64,000 nt of DNA from Olivibacter sp. XZL3 (GCF_004368405.1 NZ_SBJH01000033.1:50583-114582), one strand, 5' to 3'. Counted from the stretch's first letter, positions 44,697-53,507 are shown. Made by a program: numbers and translations. Notes: generated from the letters alone by a model not told the origin.

Positions 44697-45531
44697 AAGA
44701 AAGATTGAAGAATTCATATTTAAAGGGCTTATGATCGCTTCGACGGTCGTAGTCGGCCTCTCTTTATTCTTAATTATTGGCACCGTGGTCGTAAAGGGAT
44801 TGCCTTACCTCAATTGGGACATGCTTACAAAAACGCCTGATGGTGGCTATTATTTCGGTCGTTCTGGAGGTGTCTTAAACGCGATCATCGGGTCTGTTTA
44901 TATAGCCGGAGGCGCTACGGTACTTGGAATGATAATTAGTTTGCCGGTGTCTATTTATCTAAATATCTACTTAAAAAAAGAAAATCGCTTTGCGCGTTTG
45001 GCGAAACTGTCCTTCGATGTATTGTTTGGAATTCCTTCCATCGTTTATGGTGCCTTTGCCTTTAGCTTGATGGTTTATCTCGGTGTCCGTGCGTCTCTAT
45101 TGGGAGGTGTTATAGCTGTTACTTTATTGGTAATACCCATTATGGTGCGGACCTTGGATGAAGTAATTATCCAAGTGCCAAAGGAATTGAAAGAAGCGGT
45201 TCTTTCCTTAGGAACGACCCGCTGGGAGATGGCAAAAATTTACTTTCGGCAAATAAGAGCGGGTCTGTTAACCGCCGTTTTGTTGGCTTTTGGAAGGGGC
45301 GTAGGGGATGTTGCCGCCGTTATGTTTACTGCCGGTTTTAGCGACAATATCCCGACCTCGCTGAACGAGCCCGCCGCTACGCTGCCCTTGGCTATTTTCT
45401 TTCAATTGAGCAGCCCGATTCCGGAAGTGCAAGGAAGGGCCTATGCTTCTGCACTGATTTTGTCGATCTTCATATTGATCATTGTGACTTTAAGCACGCT
45501 ACTTACTAATAAAAGACGTAAAAACTCATGA
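44689..45531 (+). CDS. pstA: PstA-like ABC permease
   Basis: 280 residues with six membrane helices. It has TPDGGYYFGRSGGVLNAIIGSVYI, GIPSIVYGAFAF and the coupling loop KELKEAVLSLGTTRWEMAKIYFRQIRAGLL, followed by FGRGVGDVAAVMFTAG as in PstA. It overlaps PstC by 8 bases and PstB by 4 bases. Confidence 0.88.
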   Translation: MRRRKIEEFIFKGLMIASTVVVGLSLFLIIGTVVVKGLPYLNWDMLTKTPDGGYYFGRSGGVLNAIIGSVYIAGGATVLGMIISLPVSIYLNIYLKKENRFARLAKLSFDVLFGIPSIVYGAFAFSLMVYLGVRASLLGGVIAVTLLVIPIMVRTLDEVIIQVPKELKEAVLSLGTTRWEMAKIYFRQIRAGLLTAVLLAFGRGVGDVAAVMFTAGFSDNIPTSLNEPAATLPLAIFFQLSSPIPEVQGRAYASALILSIFILIIVTLSTLLTNKRRKNS

Positions 45532-46289
45532 CCCAGACTCCTCATATCAGCGTAAAGGATTTGAACGTCCAGATCGGTGATAACCACTTACTTAAGAATA
45601 TCAATATAAATATTCCGGATAAATGTATAACGTCTATTATCGGGCCCTCAGGTTGCGGAAAAACAACCTTGCTGAAAAGTCTTAATCGCCTATTGGACGA
45701 TATACCGGATGTGCAGATTAGCGGAAGCGTATTGGTCGACGGAGAAGATATTTACGGACCGAAAACGGAGGTGACGCACATAAGAAAAAAGATGGGGCTT
45801 CTTGCACAGCGACCCTTTCCTTTGCCTATGTCGATATATGATAACATTGCTTATGGCCCGCGCATACACGGAATCAGGGGTAAGACAGAACTGAACAGAC
45901 TTGTTGAGCACTATCTGAAAGCAGTAGGCTTGTGGGAAGAGGTGAAGCACCGACTGCATGGGCCAGCGAGCGCCTTATCGATCGGACAGCAGCAGCGCCT
46001 CTGCCTAGCCAGGGGATTAGCAGTTGAACCGGAGATTATTTTAGGTGATGAGTCGACCTCGGCGCTGGATCCAATCTCTACGAAAACCATTGAAGATTTG
46101 TTGATAAAGCTTAAAGAAAATTACACTATTGTACTCGTTACCCATATTCTGCGCCAGGCCAGACGGGTATCGGATTATATCATCTTCGTATACATGGGGC
46201 AAATTATTGAGTTCGGGCCTACGGAGGAGGTCTTGTTGAACCCAAAAGAAGAGCTCACGAAAGATTATGTTAAAGGATTTATCAGCTAG
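45528..46289 (+). CDS. pstB: PstB-like ABC ATPase
   Basis: 253 residues: Walker A GPSGCGKTTLLKS, Q-loop LLAQRPFPLPMSIYDNIAYGPRIHG, signature ALSIGQQQRLCLARGLA, Walker B IILGDESTSALDP and switch VTHILRQARRVSDYIIF. The signature SIGQQQR and the Pst-specific IYDNIAYGPRIHG fit PstB, though the usual LSGGQQQR is altered to SIGQ. It is the last gene of the operon. Confidence 0.88.
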   Translation: MTQTPHISVKDLNVQIGDNHLLKNININIPDKCITSIIGPSGCGKTTLLKSLNRLLDDIPDVQISGSVLVDGEDIYGPKTEVTHIRKKMGLLAQRPFPLPMSIYDNIAYGPRIHGIRGKTELNRLVEHYLKAVGLWEEVKHRLHGPASALSIGQQQRLCLARGLAVEPEIILGDESTSALDPISTKTIEDLLIKLKENYTIVLVTHILRQARRVSDYIIFVYMGQIIEFGPTEEVLLNPKEELTKDYVKGFIS

Positions 46290-46373
46290 TTCAAATTTTT
46301 CCTAAAACATATTAGCATAAGCATAAACGTGCATTTTTCTCAAAAAACAGGCGAGATATTCAAAATATTCATC

Positions 46374-46381
46374 TATCTTTA
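46374..46381 (+). promoter_or_regulatory. Predicted -7 element of the GMC oxidoreductase operon
   Basis: TATCTTTA, one change from TAnnTTTG. The start codon is about 70 bases downstream, leaving room for the hairpin at 46399. Confidence 0.35.
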
Positions 46382-46398
46382 GGGCGAACAACCAACAC

Positions 46399-46429
46399 GC
46401 CTAATATGCGTATGCATGTCACATTAGGC
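46399..46429 (+). repeat. Dyad in the leader of the GMC oxidoreductase gene
   Basis: GCCTAAT (46399-46405) and ATTAGGC (46423-46429) are inverted copies with 17 bases between. It would form a hairpin just after the predicted transcription start, so it could be an operator or an RNA element. Confidence 0.4.
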
Positions 46430-46450
46430 CGTTAATGATAAACTATTCTG

Positions 46451-48187
46451 ATGAAACATTTTGAAATTCAAGAGCAGGACCAAGTATATGATGCCATCAT
46501 AGTTGGTTCAGGAGCCGGTGGAGGCATGGCCGGCTATGTGCTCGCTAATGCCGGACTGAAGGTTTTGATGTTAGAAGCCGGGCCGTTTTTTGATCCTGCC
46601 AAAGACGCTCTTCAGCTCAGGTGGCCATGGGAATCTCCCCGGCGTGGCGCATCGACCGTCCGTCCCTTTGGCGACTTTGATGCCGCTTACGGAGGCTGGC
46701 AGTTAGAAGGAGAGCCCTATTCGACAGTGGATGGTACCGACTTCCAATGGTTTAGGGCCCGCATGCTCGGGGGAAGAACAAACCACTGGGGGCGAATTTC
46801 ACTGCGAATGGGGCAAGACGATTTCAAGCCTACTGATGGTGTCACGGATGAATGGCCTATTACTTATGAGGAGGTGAAGCCTTTTTATGATAAAGTCGAC
46901 CGCTTGATCGGTATATACGGTACAGTGGAAGGCCTACCTAATGAGCCGGATGGCATCTTCCTGAAACCACCAAAGCCACGCCTAAATGAACTGTTCATTA
47001 AACGGGGAGCCAAAAAAGCAGGCGTCACGGTTATTCCCGGCAGGGGCTCGGTACTGACAGAAGCGCTCCCGGGGATGAAAGGGCGTGGAACCTGTTTTTA
47101 CTGCGGACAGTGTGGCCGTAGCTGTAAGGTATACGGCGATTTTTCATCTTCTTCTTGCTTGGTGATTCCGGCAATTAAGACAAATAATCTGAAGGTTATT
47201 GATAATGCAATGGTACGTGAAGTGTTGACCAACGAAGAAGGATTGGCAACTGGGGTGTCCTACGTGAATACAGTAGACTTGAAGGAGTATAGTGTGCGGG
47301 GTAAATTGGTCATACTCGGTGCAAGCGCTTGCGAATCTGCTCGTCTTTTGCTGAATTCAAAGTCAAAGGCACATCCGGGAGGACTCGGAAACAGCAGTGG
47401 GCTGGTGGGAAAATATCTCCACGATTCGACCGGATCCAGCATGTCTGGTTTTATTCCCGATCTGATGGAAAGAAAGCGTTATAACGAGGACGGTACAGGT
47501 AGCGTACATATATATTCTCCATGGTGGCTCGACAACAAGAAGCTTAGTTTTCCACGCGGATATCATATCGAATACGGAGGCGGTTTACATATGCCTTCAT
47601 ACGGCTTTCTCGATTGGGTGCCGTCGGTGAACGGGCAGGTGCCCGATAAAAATGGAAATAAGAAGGAACAAGGCGGTTATGGTGTTTCGTTAAAAAATGA
47701 TTACCGTCGTTTTTATGGCGCTAACGTAGGGATGGCGGGCCGTGGTACCGCTTTAGCGCACAAGCATAATTATTGCGAAATTGACCCTGGTAAGGTGGAT
47801 AAATTTGGCATTCCGGTGTTGAGGTTTCATTATAAATGGGGAAAAGAGGAGGTCGCGCAAGCTAAACATATGCAGGAAACTTTTCAGTCCATTATGCACG
47901 AAATGGGCGCCATTATTACATCTCCAACTTACGGGCCCGAAACGTCTTATGGCTTAGAAGCACCAGGTAAAATCATTCATGAAGGCGGAACTGCCCGCAT
48001 GGGTAATGATCCGAAGACATCCGTGTTGAATAAATGGTGCCAATCGCATGATTGCAAAAATCTGTTCGTTGTGGACGCGGCACCTTTCGTTCAGCAGGGC
48101 GACAAAAACCTTACCTGGACGATTCTAGCATTGTCTATGCGAACCGCGGAGCATATTTTAGAACAGAGGAGTAAACTTAATATTTAA
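46451..48187 (+). CDS. GMC-family FAD oxidoreductase (gluconate-2-dehydrogenase-type large subunit)
   Basis: 578 residues. FAD-binding [26 protein letters not shown] opens it, then [20 protein letters not shown] Cys-rich stretch [17 protein letters not shown] could hold a disulfide or a cluster-like site. GMC conserved C-terminal motifs include [44 protein letters not shown]. There is no signal peptide of its own, but its partner has one. The pair resembles sugar-acid dehydrogenases of the gluconate 2-dehydrogenase type, though the cytochrome subunit is missing. It might use a sugar acid such as gluconate or a related polyol. Confidence 0.87.
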   Translation: MKHFEIQEQDQVYDAIIVGSGAGGGMAGYVLANAGLKVLMLEAGPFFDPAKDALQLRWPWESPRRGASTVRPFGDFDAAYGGWQLEGEPYSTVDGTDFQWFRARMLGGRTNHWGRISLRMGQDDFKPTDGVTDEWPITYEEVKPFYDKVDRLIGIYGTVEGLPNEPDGIFLKPPKPRLNELFIKRGAKKAGVTVIPGRGSVLTEALPGMKGRGTCFYCGQCGRSCKVYGDFSSSSCLVIPAIKTNNLKVIDNAMVREVLTNEEGLATGVSYVNTVDLKEYSVRGKLVILGASACESARLLLNSKSKAHPGGLGNSSGLVGKYLHDSTGSSMSGFIPDLMERKRYNEDGTGSVHIYSPWWLDNKKLSFPRGYHIEYGGGLHMPSYGFLDWVPSVNGQVPDKNGNKKEQGGYGVSLKNDYRRFYGANVGMAGRGTALAHKHNYCEIDPGKVDKFGIPVLRFHYKWGKEEVAQAKHMQETFQSIMHEMGAIITSPTYGPETSYGLEAPGKIIHEGGTARMGNDPKTSVLNKWCQSHDCKNLFVVDAAPFVQQGDKNLTWTILALSMRTAEHILEQRSKLNI

Positions 48188-48193
48188 TAATAG

Positions 48194-48826
48194 ATGAATA
48201 GAAGAGAGTCGATCAAGGCAATTGGACTTACTACGGTAGGTACGGGCATCTTATTAGAGTCTTGCACACAGGAAGATTCCAATAAAGCCGGTAAAGCGAC
48301 CGAGCCGACGTCGAAGAAGCTGCCCGGTGTACAGGACTTTGAGCATGTCCGTAATACGCGGTTAAGCAGCGAACAGTTTTTTACTGATCACGAAATGGCA
48401 ACAATCACGGTGCTTTCCGATATCATCATCCCAAAAGACGATTTTTCCGAGAGCGCGTCAGCAGCGGGTGTGCCGGCTTTTATCGAGTTTATGGTAAAGG
48501 ATATTCCGGACTATAAATTGCCGATGAGAGGTGGCTTAAAATGGCTGGATGTGCAATGTTTAAAACGGTATAATAAGGTCTTTGTTGATTGCGACGAAAA
48601 AGAACAGCTGAACATGGTAGACGAAATTGCCTACCCGCTAAAAGCAAGACCTGAAATGCAACAAGGAGTGGCCTTTTTTAATCTGATGCGGAGTCTGACA
48701 GCCTCCGGTTTTTTTACCAGTGAAATAGGGGTGAAGGACATTGGGTATGTGGGGAATCGCCCGGGACCTTGGGATGGTGTGCCGGAGGATGTGCTGAGCC
48801 AATACGGGTTTACAGGAAATGAATAA
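48194..48826 (+). CDS. Gluconate 2-dehydrogenase subunit 3-like lipoprotein
   Basis: 210 residues with a twin-arginine-like start (MNRRESIKAIGL) and lipobox (LLESCTQ). The middle TDHEMATITVLSDIIIPKDDFSESASAAGVPAFIEFMV is the hallmark of this family, followed by GGLKWLD and late GYVGNRPGPWDGVPEDVLSQYGF. It follows the GMC gene by 6 bases. The Tat-like signal suggests that it carries the folded large subunit to the periplasm as a complex. Confidence 0.88.
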   Translation: MNRRESIKAIGLTTVGTGILLESCTQEDSNKAGKATEPTSKKLPGVQDFEHVRNTRLSSEQFFTDHEMATITVLSDIIIPKDDFSESASAAGVPAFIEFMVKDIPDYKLPMRGGLKWLDVQCLKRYNKVFVDCDEKEQLNMVDEIAYPLKARPEMQQGVAFFNLMRSLTASGFFTSEIGVKDIGYVGNRPGPWDGVPEDVLSQYGFTGNE

Positions 48827-48996
48827 GTTGACAGCGGTGATTGTTCGAATTAAAACATTTTTTTGTCATATAACAGGCCGATGGTGTACAAAGAAGTTAT
48901 AAATCGAACAATTGCTGTAATTTGTTTGTATATTGAAAGAAGTGGCCTGTATACGCCCGCTTCACTCATGCGGCTAATAACAATGAATCGGTACAG

Positions 48997-49596
48997 ATGA
49001 AATATTTACTGCTCTTTTGCCTTGTTTTTACATCGTTTGGGGAGAATTATGCACAAACGCCGTCGACAATAAAGCAACAATTAAATAAAATAACGAAGAT
49101 GACATCTATAACATTAAAAGGTAATCAGGTACATACCGTTGGCACATTGCCAACAGTAGGAACCGAAGCACAAGACGTTACGCTGACAGCGGTTGACTTG
49201 TCAGAGAAAAAATTGAGCGACTTTAAAGGGAAATATGTAATATTGAATATTTTTCCGAGTATTAATACGGGTGTTTGCGCAGCATCGGTCCGTAAATTTA
49301 ATGAAGATGCTACCAGTTTGCCAAATACCACCGTATTGTGTATATCAAAGGATCTTCCTTTTGCACAAGCTCAGTTCTGCGGCGCAGAGGGCATCGAAAA
49401 TGTCGTTATGTTATCTGATTTTCGCTCCAATTTTGGAGAAGTGTATGGAGTAGAGATCGCCGATAGCCCGATGAAGGGCCTGTTAAGTCGCGCTGTAGTG
49501 GTAGTCGATCCGGAAGGGAAAATTGTGTATGAAGAGCAGGTGCCCGAAATTGCACAAGAACCGAATTATGAAGCAGCCTTAGCGGCGGTCAAATAG
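48997..49596 (+). CDS. tpx: Thiol peroxidase Tpx, with an apparent signal peptide
   Basis: 199 residues as read from ATG 48997. The Tpx core starts at residue 35 (MTSITLKGNQVHT) and has the peroxidatic Cys in FPSINTGVCAASVRKFN and the resolving Cys in FAQAQFCGAEGIENV, with DFRSNFGEVYG. The normal Tpx length is about 165, so 34 residues precede the usual start. These look like a cleavable signal (YLLLFCLVFTSFGENYAQ). The internal ATG at 49099 gives a standard cytoplasmic enzyme. Both could be used. Confidence 0.88.
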   Translation: MKYLLLFCLVFTSFGENYAQTPSTIKQQLNKITKMTSITLKGNQVHTVGTLPTVGTEAQDVTLTAVDLSEKKLSDFKGKYVILNIFPSINTGVCAASVRKFNEDATSLPNTTVLCISKDLPFAQAQFCGAEGIENVVMLSDFRSNFGEVYGVEIADSPMKGLLSRAVVVVDPEGKIVYEEQVPEIAQEPNYEAALAAVK

Positions 49597-49643
49597 CGTA
49601 TTTTTATGAGCGCTTCGATATGAGCGCATCTACTATTACTATT

Positions 49644-49678
49644 GCAATAAGCCGGTTAACGTTCAACCGGCTTATTGC
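49644..49678. terminator. Strong hairpin after tpx, without a T tract
   Basis: GCAATAAGCCGGTT (49644-49657) and AACCGGCTTATTGC (49665-49678) form a 14-bp perfect stem with a 7-base loop. No run of T follows, so it may be a poor intrinsic terminator, an RNA-stability hairpin or a protein site. It lies between tpx and xthA. Confidence 0.5.
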
Positions 49679-49723
49679 ATTATAAGGAGGAGGGTTTACT
49701 TAACGAATAATCTAATCAGCTTT

Positions 49724-50500
49724 ATGAAGATAGCTACTTATAATGTGAATGGAGTGAATGGGCGCCTACCGGTATTACTGCGCTGGTTGGAAGAAACTAA
49801 ACCTGATGTGGCATGCCTGCAAGAATTAAAAGCCCCTCAAGAGAAATTTCCTGAACAAGCAATTCGTGAAGCCGGGTACAACGCGGTTTGGCACGGACAG
49901 AAGAGCTGGAATGGGGTTGCTATTTTAGCACGTAATCTCGAGATTGTGGAAGCCGGACGGGTACTTCCCGGTGATCCTGACGACAGCCACAGTCGGTATA
50001 TCGAGGCAAACATTGAAGGAATTCATATTGGCTGCCTCTATTTGCCGAACGGTAACCCGGCTCCGGGGCCAAAGTTCGACTACAAATTGCGTTGGTTTGA
50101 ACGCCTTAAAAAGCATGCGCAGGAATTGCTCGATAAGAAGGTGCCGGTGGTATTGACAGGTGATTACAATGTAATGCCAACGGAACTGGACGTGTATAAG
50201 CCTGAACGATGGCTAGATGATGCCCTCTTTCGTCCGGAAACACGCGCCGCCTTTAGCGAACTCGTCGCGCAAGGCTGGACGGATGCGATTCGGCACCTAT
50301 ACCCAAACGAGCGGATTTATACGTTTTGGGATTACTTTCGAAACGCTTACGGACGCAATGCGGGATTGCGTATAGATCATTTTCTACTGAGCCCCCAACT
50401 GCGAGGTAAGCTCATTTCCGCGGGGGTAGATCGCCATGTCCGTGGATGGCAGAAAACGAGCGACCATGCGCCGGTCTGGATCGAGCTTGCAGCTTTGTAA
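49724..50500 (+). CDS. xthA: Exodeoxyribonuclease III
   Basis: 258 residues of the EEP fold. MKIATYNVNGVNGRL, CLQELKAPQEKFP, WNGVAILAR, GDYNVMPTELDVY, NAGLRIDHFLLSP and TSDHAPVWIEL supply the metal, nucleophile-orienting and phosphate-contact residues of XthA. It is a cytoplasmic AP endonuclease and 3'-5' exonuclease for base-excision repair. It follows the peroxide-detoxifying tpx gene, which fits an oxidative-stress theme. Confidence 0.93.
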   Translation: MKIATYNVNGVNGRLPVLLRWLEETKPDVACLQELKAPQEKFPEQAIREAGYNAVWHGQKSWNGVAILARNLEIVEAGRVLPGDPDDSHSRYIEANIEGIHIGCLYLPNGNPAPGPKFDYKLRWFERLKKHAQELLDKKVPVVLTGDYNVMPTELDVYKPERWLDDALFRPETRAAFSELVAQGWTDAIRHLYPNERIYTFWDYFRNAYGRNAGLRIDHFLLSPQLRGKLISAGVDRHVRGWQKTSDHAPVWIELAAL

Positions 50501-51022
50501 AGCTACCGAGATCCGCCATGCTTTTTCCTTCTAAAGTGGGGGCTTTGTCTATAGCTTCCTTTACTGTATTGCTACAACCATTTTTGTCTGTCACTCAGAA
50601 GTTTTCATTGTTTTTATTAAGTAACGATACAGGTTAAAGACTCAATTATTTGTAACGTACTATTTTCACAAGGGGCATAGTTTTGCTGCTTAAAGCGTTA
50701 TCCGACTTGCTTTCCTATGGAAAAAGCAGCAAGCTTTACTCGTTTTTCCGTAAAGCCTCTTTCTTTTAATAGCAGACATAAAGTAAAAGTTCTAATAATT
50801 ATTATAAACCACAGATATACACGGAATAATATTTTTCTGCTTTTAGTTTCGAATAGCTCGATGCCATCGATATAGCACAAAGAGCGAGAATCAGTAAATT
50901 GTACCATTACCTGTGTAAACAGTACCATGCGCCAATAAGCGGCGACCGTATCTTTGTCTGACAATACAGGAAAGCCGTAGCAGAAGGCTAAAGCGGCTTC
51001 ATTATAAATATTAGCTGATCAC
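50501..51022. other. Intergenic region with only a doubtful ORF
   Basis: About 520 bases. A reverse-strand frame (50698-50964) opens with TTG and has one hydrophobic segment, but no family resemblance, ATG or promoter. No terminator or repeat was recognised. The right end carries the upstream region of the DUF983 gene. Confidence 0.4.
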
Positions 51023-51451
51023 ATGGAAAGCATAAAAGAAACTAGTGAATGGAGTGCAGCAATACATGCTCTATGTCCGCGTTGCCGTACAGGAGCCATG
51101 TTTACCGGTAGCGCATACGGATTTAAAATTCAGAAAATGAATGAAAGCTGTCCGCATTGCAAACTGAAGTTTGAAAGAGAGCCAGGATACTTTTACGTGG
51201 CCATGTTTATAAGCTATGCAATGAACGTAGCTGAACTGATTGCAGCCTGTGTAGGAACTTATTTACTAACGGGCAACTTGGAGTCGCCTTGGCTTTATTT
51301 GGGAGCGACGCTGGTAACTGCGTTTCTGTTATCACCACTGAACTATCGTTATTCACGCGTTATTCTTCTTTTTTGGCTGACTCCCGGACTGCGGTACACG
51401 CCAACTATTAACGGACGGCACAAAGAGCAGGCGCTCAATAATAGAGCTTAA
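51023..51451 (+). CDS. DUF983 zinc-ribbon membrane protein
   Basis: 142 residues. CPRCRTGAMF and CPHCKLKFEREPGYFYVAMFISY are the twin CxxC zinc ribbon and first helix of the DUF983 family. Two further helices follow (ELIAACVGTYLLTGN, GATLVTAFLLSPLN). The family is a small inner-membrane protein of unknown role. It is next to the AraC regulator, 36 bases away, but that gene has its own promoter. Confidence 0.88.
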   Translation: MESIKETSEWSAAIHALCPRCRTGAMFTGSAYGFKIQKMNESCPHCKLKFEREPGYFYVAMFISYAMNVAELIAACVGTYLLTGNLESPWLYLGATLVTAFLLSPLNYRYSRVILLFWLTPGLRYTPTINGRHKEQALNNRA

Positions 51452-51475
51452 TGCCTTTTGCTTTGTAATAAGCAA

Positions 51476-51483
51476 TACCTTTG
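51476..51483 (+). promoter_or_regulatory. -7 element for the AraC regulator
   Basis: TACCTTTG, a perfect TAnnTTTG, lies 4 bases before the ATG at 51488. The message would begin at about the start codon. A TTTG 15 bases upstream is closer than the usual 19-21. Confidence 0.5.
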
Positions 51484-51487
51484 CAAT

Positions 51488-52351
51488 ATGAAAGCTTTTC
51501 CTGTATATGATATAGTCGGCCTGAGTGTAACGCAAAAAGATATTTTAGTAAGGCCTTTTGCACCTTATATCCAAGAGCATCAAAAGTTGTTGGTACCTCA
51601 TCGGCATTCGTTTTTTCATATCGGTTATTTTACTAAAGGGGAAGGGATACATACAATTGATTTTGAGCAGTTTGAGGTAAAACCCTTTCAGATTTACTTT
51701 ATGGTGCCCGGACAGGTACATCATTGGGATTTCCAGGGTGATGTAGACGGATATGTGCTGAACTTCTCCGACTCCTTTTTTCAGTCGTTTTTAATGCGAC
51801 CCAATTATCTGGATAATTTTCCGTTTTTCCGGGGAATCGCACGGGAGTCCGTTTTAGAAATTCCACCGTCCCATCAAGCAAAAATTCAAGCCATTTTTGA
51901 AGAAATGGTCGGCCTTCGACTGACCATTAATCCGATGAACTTGGATATCTTGCGGGTAAAGGCCTTAGAGATATTCCTTTCTATAGCAAGCTTGTCTTTT
52001 GGTAATAGTCACGAACATTCGCTAGTTAACCAAACCGTGCTCAGGAACTTTCAGCTATTGGTTGAACAAAACTTCCAAACCCTGCGGATGCCCAAAGACT
52101 ATGCTGCGCTGCTATACGTCACGCCTAATTATCTGAACGCTTTGTGTTCAGATATGTTAGGGATATCCGCCGGCGAACTGATTAGAAAACGTGTGGTATT
52201 GGAAGCAAAACGATTGCTTGTAAATTTAGAGCTTCCTATTTCGACGATTGCTTATGAATTGAACTTTAATGATAATTCCTATTTTACCAAATTCTTTAAA
52301 AAAAATGCGGGAATTACTCCCGAGGAATTCAGAAAACAGTTTTTGAAATAG
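51488..52351 (+). CDS. AraC-family transcriptional regulator
   Basis: About 287 residues. An N-terminal cupin sensor (HRHSFFHIGYFTKGEGIHTIDFEQFEVKPFQIYFMVPGQVHHWDF in pieces) precedes the two HTH motifs: LRMPKDYAALLYVTPNYLNALCSDMLGISAGELIRKRVVLEAKRLLVN and PISTIAYELNFNDNSYFTKFFKKNAGITPEEFRKQF. ATG 51488 is chosen since an in-frame TTG at 51458 overlaps the promoter -33 region. It may control neighbouring genes; no divergent partner is seen. Confidence 0.9.
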   Translation: MKAFPVYDIVGLSVTQKDILVRPFAPYIQEHQKLLVPHRHSFFHIGYFTKGEGIHTIDFEQFEVKPFQIYFMVPGQVHHWDFQGDVDGYVLNFSDSFFQSFLMRPNYLDNFPFFRGIARESVLEIPPSHQAKIQAIFEEMVGLRLTINPMNLDILRVKALEIFLSIASLSFGNSHEHSLVNQTVLRNFQLLVEQNFQTLRMPKDYAALLYVTPNYLNALCSDMLGISAGELIRKRVVLEAKRLLVNLELPISTIAYELNFNDNSYFTKFFKKNAGITPEEFRKQFLK

Positions 52352-52491
52352 AAGAGAACCGCTTTGAATCGGCTATTCGGCCCGGTTTGTTTATGTTTTG
52401 TTTATTGAAATTAAGATATTGTTAATATATTTTTACTGTTTATGACGGTTTGTTGTGTTTCTTTTATTTTTTTAGGCGAAATATAGGATAT

Positions 52492-52522
52492 ACCCTGTAC
52501 CTTTTGGTGGGTTTTCCTCTAG
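52492..52522 (+). promoter_or_regulatory. Conserved regulatory block, copy 1
   Basis: ACCCTGTACC, CTTTTGGTG, and CCTCTAG at fixed positions, 65 bases before the HTH gene at 52587. The same block, with the same internal spacing, precedes the paralog at 56518. A GTCCTTTG (-7-like) follows at 52543-52550. Confidence 0.55.
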
Positions 52523-52586
52523 TTAATCAATTATTTCTCACCGTCCTTTGTGTAGTATTTGTTTTACCACCTTAATATGAAAAAAT

Positions 52587-52973
52587 ATGGAAAAGCATTA
52601 TGGTGAAATCATCGAAAGGACTATCCGTCGTAACGGGTATAGCATCAGTGAACTGTCCAGACTAATGAAAGTTAACAGAAGATCGATCTACAATTGGTTT
52701 AACCAGCCGAAGTTTAAGCCGGATATCATTTTCAAAATCGGTTGTGCCTTAAAGCACGACTTTTCCAATGAGTTTCCTGAGCTATTCTCCTCAGATGAGT
52801 TTCAGAAGGTGTTCAACGATACGAAGAAAACGCTACAGGTACGATTTCTAAACGAAGAGCACGAAAAAGTAAGCTATTGGAAAGATAAGTACATCAATCT
52901 ATTGGAAGAATATAATCAGATTCTGTCAGTAAAGAGCGGCAACACAAGAACAGCGTCTATGTCTGGACTTTAG
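52587..52973 (+). CDS. HTH regulator, paralog 1
   Basis: 128 residues. An N-terminal HTH (HYGEIIERTIRRNGYSISELSRLMKVNRRSIYNWFNQ) is followed by DIIFKIGCALKHDFSNEFPELF and a charged helical tail with SYWKDKYINLLEEYNQIL. The tail resembles a coiled coil that may dimerise. The first 73 residues differ from the paralog at 56518 at only ten positions. Upstream blocks are also conserved. A role in autoregulation is inferred. Confidence 0.75.
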   Translation: MEKHYGEIIERTIRRNGYSISELSRLMKVNRRSIYNWFNQPKFKPDIIFKIGCALKHDFSNEFPELFSSDEFQKVFNDTKKTLQVRFLNEEHEKVSYWKDKYINLLEEYNQILSVKSGNTRTASMSGL

Positions 52974-53080
52974 CTGGCAACTTCATCGGCAGCAATGTGG
53001 TGCCTTTATTTCGGGGCATACTAATGGCATTCAACTTTAATATTTAGGGTGCTGGTTCGTTCATCCAACCGGTTAGGAGA

Positions 53081-53252
53081 GGTACTATCCCAGTGTCATA
53101 GAAGTACTAAGGTATAGCAAAGGTAGTACCAAACCTGTGTCGTTCCTGTGTGAAAGCAGTGTCAACCTAGTACCATTCCTGTGTGAAAGCAGTGTCAAAG
53201 CAGTACCGTTTAGTACAGTTTCAGTAGGTTTACTGTAGCTCTCAGTGTCAAA
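53081..53252. repeat. Degenerate direct-repeat tract
   Basis: A 23-bp unit starting TTCCTGTGTGAAAGC occurs exactly at 53143-53165 and 53176-53198 (period 33). Around it, GTACC/GTACT and AGTGTC words recur across the tract. No ORF runs through it. It lies between the HTH gene and the GreA-like gene. Confidence 0.65.
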
Positions 53253-53507
53253 AACGGGATTTTTGGCTTGCCTCCAGCCGGTATGCCTTTTTTATTATGC
53301 GCTCTTAGGGTGGCGTCTTTACCCCGTCCTATTGATCCTGATCTTCCCAAGAAAGAAAAATTTGATCCCAAAGCCTTATATTAGCGGAGAAATGCGATCT
53401 GCAACGCAAGCATCCATGAACTCGTAAACGGGTAGCGTCTTAGTCAACAGCTAGTCGGGGTCGATCGCATTCCCCAAGTTCAAAAAGTTGAGATTCCAAG
53501 ATTGCTA
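53253..53507. other. Spacer with no recognisable gene
   Basis: About 255 bases between the repeat tract and the GreA-like gene. A 60-codon frame here (53245-53427) lacks a plausible start, has no coding character, and begins inside the repeat. It is not called. No terminator or promoter match was clear. Confidence 0.4.

Noticed and set aside
50412..50594. A 60-codon reverse frame overlapping xthA
   Set aside because: It runs over the well-supported xthA C-terminus and has no plausible start.
50698..50964. An 88-codon reverse-strand frame with one hydrophobic segment
   Set aside because: It opens with TTG, has no family resemblance, promoter or neighbour support, and its composition does not clearly look coding.
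53081..53252. CRISPR array
   Set aside because: Only two exact copies, period 33 with no unique spacers of regular size, and no cas genes.
53245..53427. A 60-codon frame downstream of the repeat tract
   Set aside because: It starts inside the repeat, has no plausible start signal or coding pattern.
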